A DNA stretch of 64,000 bases from Salinisphaera hydrothermalis C41B8. GTDB lineage: Bacteria > Pseudomonadota > Gammaproteobacteria > Nevskiales > Salinisphaeraceae. The DNA is taken from assembly GCF_000732535.1 (NCBI RefSeq), contig NZ_APNK01000006.1, positions 1 to 64,000 on the forward strand, written 5' to 3'. The position numbers and the translations under genes are program-made. Positions 43,303-52,134 of this stretch are shown piece by piece. A model generated the notes under the pieces. That model saw nothing but the letters and a program-made list of their open reading frames with translations, did no database searches and was not told where the DNA came from. Positions within the stretch are counted from its first letter, which is position 1; the number at the start of each line of letters is the position of its first letter.

Positions 43303-44834
43303 GCGAGCGCGGCGAGGCCGCAGCGGACGCCGCCAACGCGCCGCTGCCCACCGGTGCGCTGGTCATGGTCACCCTGAGCCTAGCGCTCGCGGTGTTCATG
43401 AACGTGCTGGATGTGTCGATCGCCAACGTCTCGATCCCGACCATCGCCGGCAATCTGGCGGTGTCCTCGAGCCAGGGGACCTGGGTCATCACCTCGTTCG
43501 CGGTGGCCAACGCCATCGCTGTGCCGGTCTCCGGCTGGCTGGCCAAGCGCGTCGGCGAAGTGAAACTCTTCGTGCTCTGCACCGCGTTGTTCACCGCGGC
43601 TTCGTTCGCCTGTGGCATCGCGCCGAGTTTCTATTTCCTGCTCGCCATGCGCGCAGCACAGGGCCTGGTCGCAGGGCCCATGATCCCCCTTTCACAAAGC
43701 CTGTTGCTCGCCAACTATCCGCCGGAACGACGCGGCTTCGCCAACGGCATCTGGGGCATGACGGCCGTGGTCGGACCGGTCGCCGGACCGATCATGGGCG
43801 GCTGGATCACCGACAACATCAGCTGGTCGTGGATCTTCTACATCAACGTCCCGGTCGGTATCTTCTCGGCCTTGGTGACCTGGTTCGTCCTACGCGAGCG
43901 TGAGACCGAAACCTCCCGCCTACCGCTGGACGTGGTCGGGCTGGTGCTGCTGACCATCGGCGTCGGCGCGCTCCAGATCATGCTCGACAAAGGCAACGAG
44001 GATGCCTGGTTCCAGTCCAACTTCATTACGATACTGGCGATCGTCGCGGTGGTGTTCCTGGCATTCTGGATCGTCTGGGAACTCACCGACGACAATCCCG
44101 TGGTCGATCTTCGGCTGTTCGCACGGCGCAACTTCACGGTTGCAACGCTGTGCGTCACCTTCGGTTTCATGACCTACTTCGCGGGTGTCGTGCTGCTGCC
44201 CCTGTGGCTGCAGAACGTACAGAACTACACGGCGACCTGGGCCGGGCTGACCACCGCATCGCTCGGGCTGCTCGGCGCCATCTTCTCGCCCATCGTCGGT
44301 CGGCTGACCGACAAGATTGACCTTCGACTGATCGTCACCTTCGGCATGATGCTGTTTGCCGTGCTGTCGTTCGTCAAAGCCGACGCCAATACCAGCATTA
44401 GCTTCGAGCGGTTGTTCCTGACCCGGCTGCCCTGGGGTATCGGGCTGGCTTGTTTCTTCATTCCGCTGATCACGCTTTCGCTCACCGGCCTGCCCTCGAA
44501 CAAGATCGCCAGCGCGTCGGGGTTGTTCAACTTCATGCGGCTGATCGCGCTCGCCATCGGCACGTCGCTGTCTCAGACGCTGTGGGACTGGCGCGAGGCC
44601 TTCCACGACCATGTGCTGTCGGCCCACACGGCCGTCGCCGATCCGGCCACCGAACACTGGCTGGCCCAGGCTCAGGCAGCCGGACTCACCCAAGGCCAGG
44701 CTTACGGCGCCATGGCCGGGGTGATCAAACAGCAGTCATTCATGATCGGGCTCAATGAGATGTACACCCTTGCCGGCTGGGTCTTCCTTGGGCTCACGGT
44801 GCTGATCTGGTTGTCCAAGCCACACGCACGCTGA
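43299..44834 (+). CDS. EmrB-type DHA2 drug:proton antiporter
   Basis: 511 residues, 14 membrane helices. Motif A-like GWLAKRVGEVKLFV, the DHA2 motif C TAVVGPVAGPIMGGWITDNI, the first-helix motif LDVSIANVSIPTIAGNLAVS and NISWSWIFYINVPVGIFSAL identify the EmrB/QacA branch. It exports hydrophobic toxicants or uncouplers through the EmrA-like and TolC-like partners. Translational coupling (ATGA overlap) with the fusion protein gene fixes 1:1:1 expression. Confidence 0.93.
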   Translation: MSERGEAAADAANAPLPTGALVMVTLSLALAVFMNVLDVSIANVSIPTIAGNLAVSSSQGTWVITSFAVANAIAVPVSGWLAKRVGEVKLFVLCTALFTAASFACGIAPSFYFLLAMRAAQGLVAGPMIPLSQSLLLANYPPERRGFANGIWGMTAVVGPVAGPIMGGWITDNISWSWIFYINVPVGIFSALVTWFVLRERETETSRLPLDVVGLVLLTIGVGALQIMLDKGNEDAWFQSNFITILAIVAVVFLAFWIVWELTDDNPVVDLRLFARRNFTVATLCVTFGFMTYFAGVVLLPLWLQNVQNYTATWAGLTTASLGLLGAIFSPIVGRLTDKIDLRLIVTFGMMLFAVLSFVKADANTSISFERLFLTRLPWGIGLACFFIPLITLSLTGLPSNKIASASGLFNFMRLIALAIGTSLSQTLWDWREAFHDHVLSAHTAVADPATEHWLAQAQAAGLTQGQAYGAMAGVIKQQSFMIGLNEMYTLAGWVFLGLTVLIWLSKPHAR

Positions 44835-45017
44835 TATTGATCCAGTATCACCACGGCTGCCCCATCAGCGGGTTTAAAAGGCGTCGCGGCGGACGGTCGC
44901 GACGCGCATGCATCCTCGCGCTATCCCCCTGACCAGTCGTCTGTTTTGCGTACAAGACGCATAACGCAGCTTGCACGCCGGCTCATTATGTTATTTTATA
45001 ACGATACCTGAAACACG

Positions 45018-45830
45018 GTGTCCGTCGACATGGTGCGCCTTCCGTTTATCACCCCGGCCGCTCATCACGCGGCCCTGCGTGGCCTACCATCGCTGTGCCT
45101 GATCGCCGCGGCATGTTGGCTCGTGCTGGTAGTCGCCGCCGGCCGCGACGGGCTCTGGGTGCTGACGACGCTGACCGTGTTCAGTGCCGCTGCGTTTCTG
45201 GCCGGCGCCGCCATCAGCGCGCTGCCCCATGACCCGCGACTCATCACGCGCATCGATGCGGCCGCAGCCGGCGCCATGCTCGCCTCGGCGCTCGTGCTGG
45301 TGGTCCCGCATGCACTGGCTGAACATGCCCGCACCGGCGCCATCGGCCTCGTCGTCGGGCTACTGGTGGGGGTAGGCCTGCAAATCGCCGCTTCGGGCCG
45401 GGGGAGTCGCTCGATTCTCGGCGCCCTCACCCTTCATTCGATCTGCGACGGCATCGTACTGGGCGCGTTGTACACCCTCATGCCGGCTCTCGGCTGGGGC
45501 GTAGGGCTCGCGATTCTGGCGCACAAGGCACCGGCCGGATACGTGCTTGCCAGGCGCCTGGCGGCCCATCCTGGACACCGGATATTAGTCGTACTTCCGG
45601 CCCTGGGGACTGGACTCGGTGCGCTTTGTGTTGCAATCATGCCTGCGGCGGTGGCCCTGCCTGCCGGTCTGATCTTCGGCGCGGCCGCCGGATTGTTTCT
45701 GTTTGTGGCCCTGGCATTTTTTGCCGCGAGCGCCAAGACCGGGGCGCACGATACTGCGGATTGGGCCGCATTCGTCTTGGGTGGCATGGCTATTGCCTTG
45801 ACCGGATGGATAGCGCCACACGGCATCTAG
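45018..45830 (+). CDS. ZIP-like metal transporter family membrane protein
   Basis: 270 residues, about eight membrane helices. Helix 4 has LHSICDGIVLGAL and helix 5 has AILAHKAPAGYVLA, the positions of the HNxxEG and HExP metal-binding motifs of ZIP transporters, here as HSxxDG and HKxP. Two of the usual metal ligands are thus replaced (E to D, E to K), so transport may be altered or lost. Start is GTG at 45018; an ATG at 45030 is an alternative. It stands alone. Confidence 0.72.
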   Translation: MSVDMVRLPFITPAAHHAALRGLPSLCLIAAACWLVLVVAAGRDGLWVLTTLTVFSAAAFLAGAAISALPHDPRLITRIDAAAAGAMLASALVLVVPHALAEHARTGAIGLVVGLLVGVGLQIAASGRGSRSILGALTLHSICDGIVLGALYTLMPALGWGVGLAILAHKAPAGYVLARRLAAHPGHRILVVLPALGTGLGALCVAIMPAAVALPAGLIFGAAAGLFLFVALAFFAASAKTGAHDTADWAAFVLGGMAIALTGWIAPHGI

Positions 45831-45962
45831 ACCGGGCGCTGCAACGAACCAGACGAACAAGAAACTTTATCGGCGATAGCCGGTCGAAGGGTTTGATTTT
45901 TTCGCTAAACAGGCGTGGTGCCGGCACGGACGACAGACCGGTCACGTCATCGAGGGTTGGGA

Positions 45963-47411
45963 ATGCAACACAAGCGCGTGCTACGTGCCGGTGCCGCCGG
46001 CGCGCTCGGTGTAACTTTATGTTTTTGCGGTGGAGCTCAGGCTTCTCCCGGCAAATCCGACAGCACCGGCATCCGCGCTTCCAGCCAACAAAAGACCCAC
46101 CTCGAAATCCAGCCGCTCGCTGCCAATCAGATGCAGGCAGCCAAGGCGCTCGGTCTGATCACGACGCCGCAAATCACCCCCTGGCAACAGATCAGCGTAC
46201 GATCCGGCGATACTCTTTCGGGCGTGTTCTCGCGCGCCGGGCTAGGCGCCTCCCAGTGGCAGAAACTGCTCAAACTGGGCAAGTCGACTGACGCTCTGCG
46301 TCACATTCACCCCGGAGACACGCTGGAAATCCGCAAGACGCCGACGGGGAAACTCGCCGAATTGCGCTATCGATTGAACTCGATCAAGACGCTGCATGTG
46401 AACCGTCGGGGCGGCCGCCTCCAAGCCAGCATCGAGAAGCGCGCGACTCAGACCCGTGAGATCACCGCCACCGGCACGGTGGGCAAATCCTTGTCGCACT
46501 CGATGACCGCCGACGGCGTCCCGGCGAGCGTGGCCGATCAGATGGCCCGGATTTATCGCTATCGTCACAACCTGCGCCATCTACACCCGGGCGACCAGTT
46601 TGCCGTGGTCTATCGCGCAACCTACAGTGACGGGCAACAGATCGCTACCGGGCCGGTGTTAGCCGCCAGTATCACGACCAACCACCATAACTACAAAGCC
46701 TTTCGTGCCAAGGGTGCGAACGGCAACTTCGGTTATTTCGACACCACCGGTACCTCTTACAAGCCGGCCTTCACACGCAAGCCGGTGGCCTATACGCGCA
46801 TTAGCAGCCCCTTCAATCTGCATCGCATGAATCCGGTCACGCATCATGTACGACCGCATAAGGGCGTGGACATGGCCGCGCCCATGGGCACCCCGATCCA
46901 CGCGGCCGCCGAAGGCACAGTCAAATATGCCGGCTGGATGCACGGCTACGGGCGTATCGTCGAGCTCACCAATTTCGACGGTTACAGCACCCGCTACGCT
47001 CATATGCACAAGATCCGTTCGAAGCTGCATGTCGGCGAGCATGTCACCAAGGGTGAGGTGATCGGGTATGTTGGCGAATCCGGCGAAGCAACCGGGCCGC
47101 ATCTGCATTTCGAAATCCGCCGCAACGGCGTGGCTTACAACCCGCTGACCGTGAAGCTACCGGCCGGGCAGTCACTACCGCACAGCGAACTGGCGGCTTA
47201 TACCCATAAGATTCAGCCGCTAATCGCCAAGCTGTCGCCGGCGCCGACTACGCTTCTGGCCAAAACGGCGTCGACCCCGACCAACAACAACAGCTGTACC
47301 CGCGCGGTTTCGCTCAACGCCACCCTGGCGCTGGACCCGGTGGGTGCGGCCCGTCGACACAGCCTAAGCAACATTTTCTGCGTGGTCCGACATCACGCGA
47401 CCAACGCCTAG
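45963..47411 (+). CDS. M23 metallopeptidase of the MepM (YebA) type
   Basis: 482 residues from the ATG at 45963. Signal region AGAAGALGVTLCFCGGAQAS, an OapA/LysM-like domain (QISVRSGDTLSGVFSRAGLG, HIHPGDTLEIRKTPTGKLAE), a second Csd3-like domain (QMARIYRYRHNLRHLHPGDQ), and the M23 catalytic core: HVRPHKGVDMAAPMGTPIHA with His and Asp, and GPHLHFEIRRNG with the HxH pair. It cuts peptidoglycan cross-links in the periplasm during growth. The last 60 residues past the core look disordered. The TAG stop (47409-47411) is part of the CTAG flanking palindromic element D. Confidence 0.9.
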   Translation: MQHKRVLRAGAAGALGVTLCFCGGAQASPGKSDSTGIRASSQQKTHLEIQPLAANQMQAAKALGLITTPQITPWQQISVRSGDTLSGVFSRAGLGASQWQKLLKLGKSTDALRHIHPGDTLEIRKTPTGKLAELRYRLNSIKTLHVNRRGGRLQASIEKRATQTREITATGTVGKSLSHSMTADGVPASVADQMARIYRYRHNLRHLHPGDQFAVVYRATYSDGQQIATGPVLAASITTNHHNYKAFRAKGANGNFGYFDTTGTSYKPAFTRKPVAYTRISSPFNLHRMNPVTHHVRPHKGVDMAAPMGTPIHAAAEGTVKYAGWMHGYGRIVELTNFDGYSTRYAHMHKIRSKLHVGEHVTKGEVIGYVGESGEATGPHLHFEIRRNGVAYNPLTVKLPAGQSLPHSELAAYTHKIQPLIAKLSPAPTTLLAKTASTPTNNNSCTRAVSLNATLALDPVGAARRHSLSNIFCVVRHHATNA

Positions 47412-47676
47412 GGCATGTCGTCATGAGATACCCCGCCGCACCCGCGCCCGTGAGGTGGCAAGACAAGGCCTCGTGAGCGTCGCGTGGCCCGGCCACGGGA
47501 GCGAACGATAACGCCGGATTGCCGGCTCCCGGGCCCGGGCCCTGCGGGTGAGGCCCGCCCACCGCGCCAGGCGGCGTTGCATGCCTTGACCGTGGGCCCG
47601 CCACGCTCGGCGGCATGCGCCTTGCCTGACACGATGGGCGGGCCTCATGCGGTGGCGTCTCTCGTGACAACATGCC
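47412..47676. repeat. Palindromic CTAG-flanked element, type D (265 bp)
   Basis: Ends GGCATGTCGTCATGAGATAC (left) and GGCATGTTGTCACGAGAGAC (right, complement) are flanked by CTAG at 47408-47411 and 47677-47680. The ends resemble those of the IS5-family element at 8938-9771, not those of copies A-C. Yet the core (47457-47524 and 47571-47635) follows copies A-C: GGCAAGAC...GGATTGCCG and GGCGTTGC...GCGCCTTGCC-GACACGAT. No coding frame. A non-autonomous element related to A-C but carrying different termini. Confidence 0.85.
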
Positions 47677-47680
47677 CTAG

Positions 47681-48146
47681 AGCAACGAGCACAGCCTGGC
47701 TTGGTCGGCAACCGCTCGACGCATGCGCCGCCGGGGTCGCCCGGACCGCTGCCGGCAACTCGGCCCACCCACCCTATCGGCGACACGCACCACTGGGTGG
47801 GCTGATCTGACGATCGCGGCGATCGACAATGCGTCGGATACGGCGCCAAGGGCCGGGGATACGTAAAACCCTGAGGCGTTTTGTTTGTAGTGCGGTCTCG
47901 TTGCACTGCGACGGTGACCCCAGCACAGGGCCGGGTGCTGTGGCCCCTGGATTACGTCATCTTGATCAAGCAAGCACGGCGACTCGCGCTACAGCACGAA
48001 ACCGAAGATCGGCGAAGACGGAGGAACGAGGCTTTCCTCCGTTTCTCCTTGGTATGCGTTCTCACCCAAACGACACACCGAGCAATTGGCGAGCACTCAA
48101 CCCTGAACTGTCAGGATTAGCCGAACGCGATAACCTTAATGCCACT
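47681..48146. other. Unassigned 466-base stretch rich in hairpins
   Basis: No convincing gene; the only sizeable frame (minus, 47677-47973) matches nothing I know. Hairpins: GCCCACCCA (47763-47771) with TGGGTGGGC (47794-47802); a compact set around CAGCAC...GTGCTG (47921-47940); and ACGGAGGAA...TTCCTCCGT (48017-48041) followed by TTCTCC. It could hide a structured RNA or a decayed mobile element. Confidence 0.45.
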
Positions 48147-48147
48147 C

Positions 48148-48183
48148 AAAAAAAGGCCGCGCGGCGAAACCGCACGGCCTTTT
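48148..48183 (-). terminator. Terminator of the glycine-zipper gene
   Basis: AAAAGGCCGCGCGG (48151-48164) pairs with CCGCACGGCCTTTT (48170-48183), one mismatch, 5-base loop. On the minus strand it ends in seven T. It may also act on plus-strand transcripts. Confidence 0.85.
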
Positions 48184-48234
48184 GAACAATCAGCCACCGC
48201 CAGCCGCGCCGACCGGCCCGGTGCGCGGAAATCG

Positions 48235-48576
48235 CTAGCGCCAGTCGCGCCGATCCCAGCCATGATGACGCCACCGATCGTGATCGCGGTGCCCGTAATG
48301 GACGTCACGACGGCGATGATCCCAGTCGCGACCGCGATAATGGTCGTCATCATGCTCGTTGTATTTGCCGGCGAGAATCGCGCCACCGGCGCCGCCGAGG
48401 CCGCCGCCGATCACGGCGCCGGTCTGCCCACCCATGGAACCGCCAATCGCCGCACCAATGGCGCCGCCCAGACCGCCGCCCAGCGCGTTATTGAAGGTAT
48501 CGCTGGCCATGGCGGCCGAGCTGCCACCCGCTAATGTCAACGCCACGACCCACGGAATAATGTGCTTGCTACGCAT
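48235..48576 (-). CDS. Secreted glycine-zipper protein with His/Asp/Arg-rich tail
   Basis: 113 residues from the ATG at 48576, with AGGG 8 bases upstream; a GTG three codons earlier is less likely. Signal peptide (IIPWVVALTLAGGSSAAMAS). Then a glycine zipper (NALGGGLGGAIGAAIGGSMG, GAVIGGGLGGAGGAILAGKY) able to form membrane-inserting helices, and a tail of repeated H, D, R and W (DHRRRDVHYGHRDHDRWRHH). Similar proteins sit in the envelope of many proteobacteria; the tail could bind metals. Function unknown. Confidence 0.8.
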   Translation of the reverse strand: MRSKHIIPWVVALTLAGGSSAAMASDTFNNALGGGLGGAIGAAIGGSMGGQTGAVIGGGLGGAGGAILAGKYNEHDDDHYRGRDWDHRRRDVHYGHRDHDRWRHHGWDRRDWR

Positions 48577-48736
48577 GTTCGTCACCCTGTCTTTTCGAGA
48601 CTTGAGCGTAAGCCTATACCTGAGCGTTTAACCAAATCTGAACAGAATGAATGGACAGCGCTGCGCTTCGTTCAGCCGCGGTCGTAGCGGTAACGTCAAA
48701 CTGTAAGTCTGTTACCCAAGGCTTCCACGACACACC

Positions 48737-48898
48737 ATGGACCTCATTCGTATCTTGTTGTCGATCCTGTTGCCGCCGGTCGGCGTATTTCTCCAGGTCG
48801 GCATCGGTCTTCAATTCTGGATCAATATTCTGTTGACGCTGCTCGGTTACATCCCCGGCGTCGTGCATGCCGTCTATATCATTGCGACACGGGACTGA
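48737..48898 (+). CDS. Pmp3/YqaE-family small membrane protein
   Basis: 53 residues from the ATG at 48737. MDLIRILLSILLPPVGVFLQ, then GLQFWINILLTLLGYIPGVV and HAVYIIATRD: two helices with the LPPxGVFLQ and N-LLT-LGYIPG-xHA motifs of the Pmp3 family. These proteins help keep membrane potential under salt or cold stress in yeast and plants; the bacterial role is inferred to be similar. Confidence 0.88.
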   Translation: MDLIRILLSILLPPVGVFLQVGIGLQFWINILLTLLGYIPGVVHAVYIIATRD

Positions 48899-48980
48899 CG
48901 GCGGTTGCGGGCGCGCCCTATGAAATCGGCGGGTGCGCCCCCATCGTGATCGATATCGAATCACGACTTCGTAACTTGTC

Positions 48981-49973
48981 ATGTCCATTGATCTTTCCGT
49001 GCTCGATCTGGTCCCGGTCCCGAGCGGCACGGCGCCCTCGCAAGCCGTCCGCGACAGCATCGATCTCGCGATGCTGGCCGAGAGTCACGGCTATAAGCGC
49101 TACTGGATCTCCGAGCACCACAGTATGCCGGCGATCGCCAGTTCTTCGCCGGAAGTTCTATTATCCCGGATCGGCGCGCTGACCGAGCGTATCCGGATCG
49201 GCTCCGGCGGCATCATGTTGCCCAACCATGCCCCGATGCGGGTCGCGGAGCACTTCCGCACGCTGGAGGCCCTCTACCCTGGCCGTGTAGACCTGGGTCT
49301 CGGACGTGCGCCGGGTTCGGATATGCGTGCCAATCGGGCATTGCACGCCCGCTCGGGCGAGCACTTCGCCGAAATGCTCGACGAAATGCGCTCGCTCTCG
49401 GAGGACCGCTACGCCGCCGACCACCCCTATGCCGGGGTCAAGGTCGTGCCCGAGGATGTACCGCTACCGCCAATTTGGATTCTCGGCTCGTCGGGCGCAA
49501 GTGCCGATATGGCAGGCGCCGGAGGCTACGGCTATAGCTTTGCCAGCCATTTCAGCCCGATGCCGGCCGAACCCGCGCTCGAACGCTATCGCTATGCGTT
49601 CGAACCATCAGCGCAATTCAGCCAGCCACATACCATCCTGGGTGTATCGGTCATCTGCGCGCCGACCGACGAAGAAGCCGAGGAACTGGCCGCCACGGTC
49701 GATCTGATGTGGCTACGGTTGCGCAAAGGACAATTCCTGCCTCTGCCATCACCGGCCGAGGCCCATGCCTATTCCTACAGCGATATCGAGCGCAATGCGA
49801 TCAAGGAAAACCGCGCGCGCCATATCATCGGCTCCCCCGAAACGGTGCGCGCCGGCCTTGAGGACGTCGCGAGCCGCACCCGTGCCGACGAGTTGATGAT
49901 CGTGTCCAACATTCACGACGCCGAAGCTCGACTTCGTTCGTACGCGCTGGTCGCCGACGCGCTATCGACCTGA
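48981..49973 (+). CDS. Luciferase-like (LLM class) flavin-dependent oxidoreductase
   Basis: 330 residues. LSVLDLVPVPSGTAPSQAVR at the start, RYWISEHHSMPAIASSSPEV, RIRIGSGGIMLPNHAPMRVA, FRTLEALYPGRVDLGLGRAP and PPIWILGSSGASADMAGAGG are the signature of the MsnO8/YhbW group of luciferase-like monooxygenases. It uses FMN supplied by a partner reductase and oxygen. Substrate unknown. The OhrR-like regulator gene follows 90 bases on, same strand. Confidence 0.88.
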   Translation: MSIDLSVLDLVPVPSGTAPSQAVRDSIDLAMLAESHGYKRYWISEHHSMPAIASSSPEVLLSRIGALTERIRIGSGGIMLPNHAPMRVAEHFRTLEALYPGRVDLGLGRAPGSDMRANRALHARSGEHFAEMLDEMRSLSEDRYAADHPYAGVKVVPEDVPLPPIWILGSSGASADMAGAGGYGYSFASHFSPMPAEPALERYRYAFEPSAQFSQPHTILGVSVICAPTDEEAEELAATVDLMWLRLRKGQFLPLPSPAEAHAYSYSDIERNAIKENRARHIIGSPETVRAGLEDVASRTRADELMIVSNIHDAEARLRSYALVADALST

Positions 49974-50063
49974 TTACGGCGGGCGGCGTTTTTCCACAAA
50001 GATGACGCCGCCTACCTGTACAGCGCACAATACCGGCGCATATACATTGAGGATGAGTTCGCC

Positions 50064-50519
50064 ATGACCGCCCAATCCGCGCCTGTAGACGCCGACTTTC
50101 CGGCGCTCGACGACCAGTTGTGCTTCGCGTTGTATACCGCGACACATCGAATAACTCGAGCGTATCGCCCGTTGCTTGAGCCGCTGGGGCTCACTTATGT
50201 TCAGTATCTGGTGATGCTGGTGCTTTGGGAAGCCGCCCCGCGCTCGGTAGGCGAACTCGGCCAGGCGTTATATCTGGACAGCGGCACGCTCACGCCTTTG
50301 CTCAAACGCATGGAAAAGGCCGGCATGGTCACGCGGCAGCGGGATAACAACGATGAGCGGCGCGTGCTCATTCATCTGACCGAGCACGGCGCCAGCCTCA
50401 AATCGCAGGCTCGAAACATTCAGGACGAATTACTCTGCCGGATGGAGCTGACACGCGAACAGTCGCGCGAGCTCAAGGTCCGGGTGATGACGCTGATCGA
50501 CAAGCTCGAAGATCACTAG
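50064..50519 (+). CDS. ohrR: OhrR-like MarR-family redox regulator
   Basis: 151 residues. LDDQLCFALYTATHRITRAY carries the redox-sensing cysteine (Cys20) in the position used by OhrR, with TYVQYLVMLVLWE after it. The winged helix has SVGELGQALYLDSGTLTPLL and RMEKAGMVTRQRDNNDERRV. OhrR proteins repress organic-hydroperoxide resistance genes until the cysteine is oxidised. No Ohr peroxidase is adjacent; the preceding luciferase-like gene or the OsmC gene at 36240 are possible targets. Symbol by similarity. Confidence 0.82.
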   Translation: MTAQSAPVDADFPALDDQLCFALYTATHRITRAYRPLLEPLGLTYVQYLVMLVLWEAAPRSVGELGQALYLDSGTLTPLLKRMEKAGMVTRQRDNNDERRVLIHLTEHGASLKSQARNIQDELLCRMELTREQSRELKVRVMTLIDKLEDH

Positions 50520-50526
50520 GGCCTAG

Positions 50527-51930
50527 CTAGACGGATGCCGACGGCACCAGATCGCGCCAGGCCGGGGGAATAGTCGTCAGCCGCGGGTAGCCGGTATCGG
50601 CGAGTTGGTCGGCCTCGGCCAGCCAGGGGGCGTGGCGCTGCTTACGCGGCAAAGCACGCAGTTCGGGGATCCAGTAGCTGACATATTCGGCCTCACCGTC
50701 GTAATGCAGCGCCTGAGACATTACGTTGAACCCTTCGTCGCGCTTGTCGGTGCCCACACCGGCGATATTCGCCCAGTTGCCCCAGTTGCTGGCGACGTCG
50801 TAATCGACGAGCTGTGCCTCGAACCAGGCCGCGCCCCAGCGCCAGTCCTGACGCAGATCACGGATGAAATAGCTGGCCACGTTTTGGCGGCCGCGATTGG
50901 ACATGTAGCCGGTCGCGGCCAGTTCCCGCATATTGGCATCGACGAACGGCATACCCGTCCGCCCAGCTTTCCAAGCATCGATGACGGCAGCATCGACAGC
51001 GTCCGGACGATCATGGCGGTCGAGCAGCCCGCTACGCGCGAACAAGCGCACGCCATGGCGCGCGAGGACCCAGTAGAAAAATTCACGCCAACGCAGCTCG
51101 AGCATCAGCCAGTACGTCGATTCATTGGCGAGCACCGAGGACTCGAAGCGCGATAATTCGTCCGCGACCCGCCGAACCGACAAACAACCGCTTGCGAGCC
51201 ACGGCGAGAGCTTCGACGAGAAATGCTCACCCAACAGCCGGTTACGAGTCTGCTTATAGTGAGTCACGGCCCGCGTCTGCCAGAGGTAGTGCGACAAGCG
51301 AGCCCGGGCCACATCTTCGCCCCCGACGAACGGCACGTCGGTCGCCGGCGGGTCGCTGGAATCGACCCACGCCACCCCGGACAAATCCGGATCCTCGATA
51401 CCGCGGCACCAGTCCGGCGGATCGATCGGGGGTGCCGGACGCGCAGCCCGCTCGATACGGCGGCGGAACCGCGTGAACACGCGGGGCATTTCTGCCAGCT
51501 CGAACGGCAGCTCATCCCGAGCGTGCAGTGTATTCGGGCGGGTTTCGTACAACGTGACGTCGACACGCGCGAGCGCATCGCGTACGCGTTGCATCTGCCA
51601 TCTTTCCTCGGGTGCGATTTCTGCCACGGTCCACACCGAATCCACGCCGTTTTTGACGGCCAGGCGCACCATTACGTCCTCGGGCTCGCCGACGGCCACC
51701 ACAAGACGAACGCCCAGGCTGGCTAGGCGCTCGTGCAATGCCGCCAGTGCTTGCGCGATAAAATCGCGGCGGTGTGCGCCCATTCGCGGCGCCCCGTAGG
51801 CGCTGTCACCCGCGCATCGTGCTTCCAGGCAATAAACCGCGAGTAATGCCCCCGCCCGCGCAGCGGACGTCAGCGCGGGGTTGTCGTCTATCCGAAGATC
51901 GTTCTTGAACCAGCAGATCGCGCGGCTCAT
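50527..51930 (-). CDS. Cryptochrome/photolyase of the DASH type
   Basis: 467 residues from the ATG at 51930, where the protein starts MSRAICWFKNDLRIDDNPAL. The N-terminal alpha/beta domain binds the antenna cofactor; the helical domain binds FAD, with KLSPWLASGCLSVRRVADEL, YWLMLELRWREFFYWVLARH, AWKAGRTGMPFVDANMRELA, TGYMSNRGRQNVASYFIRDL and DYDVASNWGNWANIAGVGTD, all DASH hallmarks. DASH proteins repair UV dimers in single-stranded DNA or act as blue-light sensors. It is the last gene of an operon and overlaps the DUF2256 gene by four bases, a pairing seen widely for this family. Confidence 0.93.
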   Translation of the reverse strand: MSRAICWFKNDLRIDDNPALTSAARAGALLAVYCLEARCAGDSAYGAPRMGAHRRDFIAQALAALHERLASLGVRLVVAVGEPEDVMVRLAVKNGVDSVWTVAEIAPEERWQMQRVRDALARVDVTLYETRPNTLHARDELPFELAEMPRVFTRFRRRIERAARPAPPIDPPDWCRGIEDPDLSGVAWVDSSDPPATDVPFVGGEDVARARLSHYLWQTRAVTHYKQTRNRLLGEHFSSKLSPWLASGCLSVRRVADELSRFESSVLANESTYWLMLELRWREFFYWVLARHGVRLFARSGLLDRHDRPDAVDAAVIDAWKAGRTGMPFVDANMRELAATGYMSNRGRQNVASYFIRDLRQDWRWGAAWFEAQLVDYDVASNWGNWANIAGVGTDKRDEGFNVMSQALHYDGEAEYVSYWIPELRALPRKQRHAPWLAEADQLADTGYPRLTTIPPAWRDLVPSASV

Positions 51931-52100
51931 CTTGCCACTCCACGCCCCGCAGTAAGCGCCTTGGATGCCGACCGGCAGGCCTTGCTGCAGTATTTGACCT
52001 GATGCCAGTCGCGCGCCCATTTACGGCGCCAAGTGAACGGCCGACCACAGTGCACACAACTCTTCGTGGGCAAGTCGCCCTTCCTGCGCATCCGCGCCAT
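51927..52100 (-). CDS. DUF2256 small zinc-ribbon protein
   Basis: 57 residues from the ATG at 52100 (an ATG three codons later is possible). KGDLPTKSCVHCGRPFTWRR and KWARDWHQVKYCSKACRSAS give a four-cysteine CxxC...CxxxC zinc-ribbon-like arrangement. The family is short and is often found beside cryptochrome-DASH or photolyase genes. Its role is unknown; binding nucleic acid next to the photolyase is a reasonable guess. It overlaps the photolyase start (ATGA). Confidence 0.85.
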   Translation of the reverse strand: MARMRRKGDLPTKSCVHCGRPFTWRRKWARDWHQVKYCSKACRSASKALTAGRGVAR

Positions 52101-52134
52101 GAAACCGCATCTCCGTCGGAGTCCCGACGATGGC

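Noticed and set aside
47677-47973. 98-codon minus-strand frame
   Set aside because: No ribosome-binding site, no similarity and odd composition; not reported as a gene.
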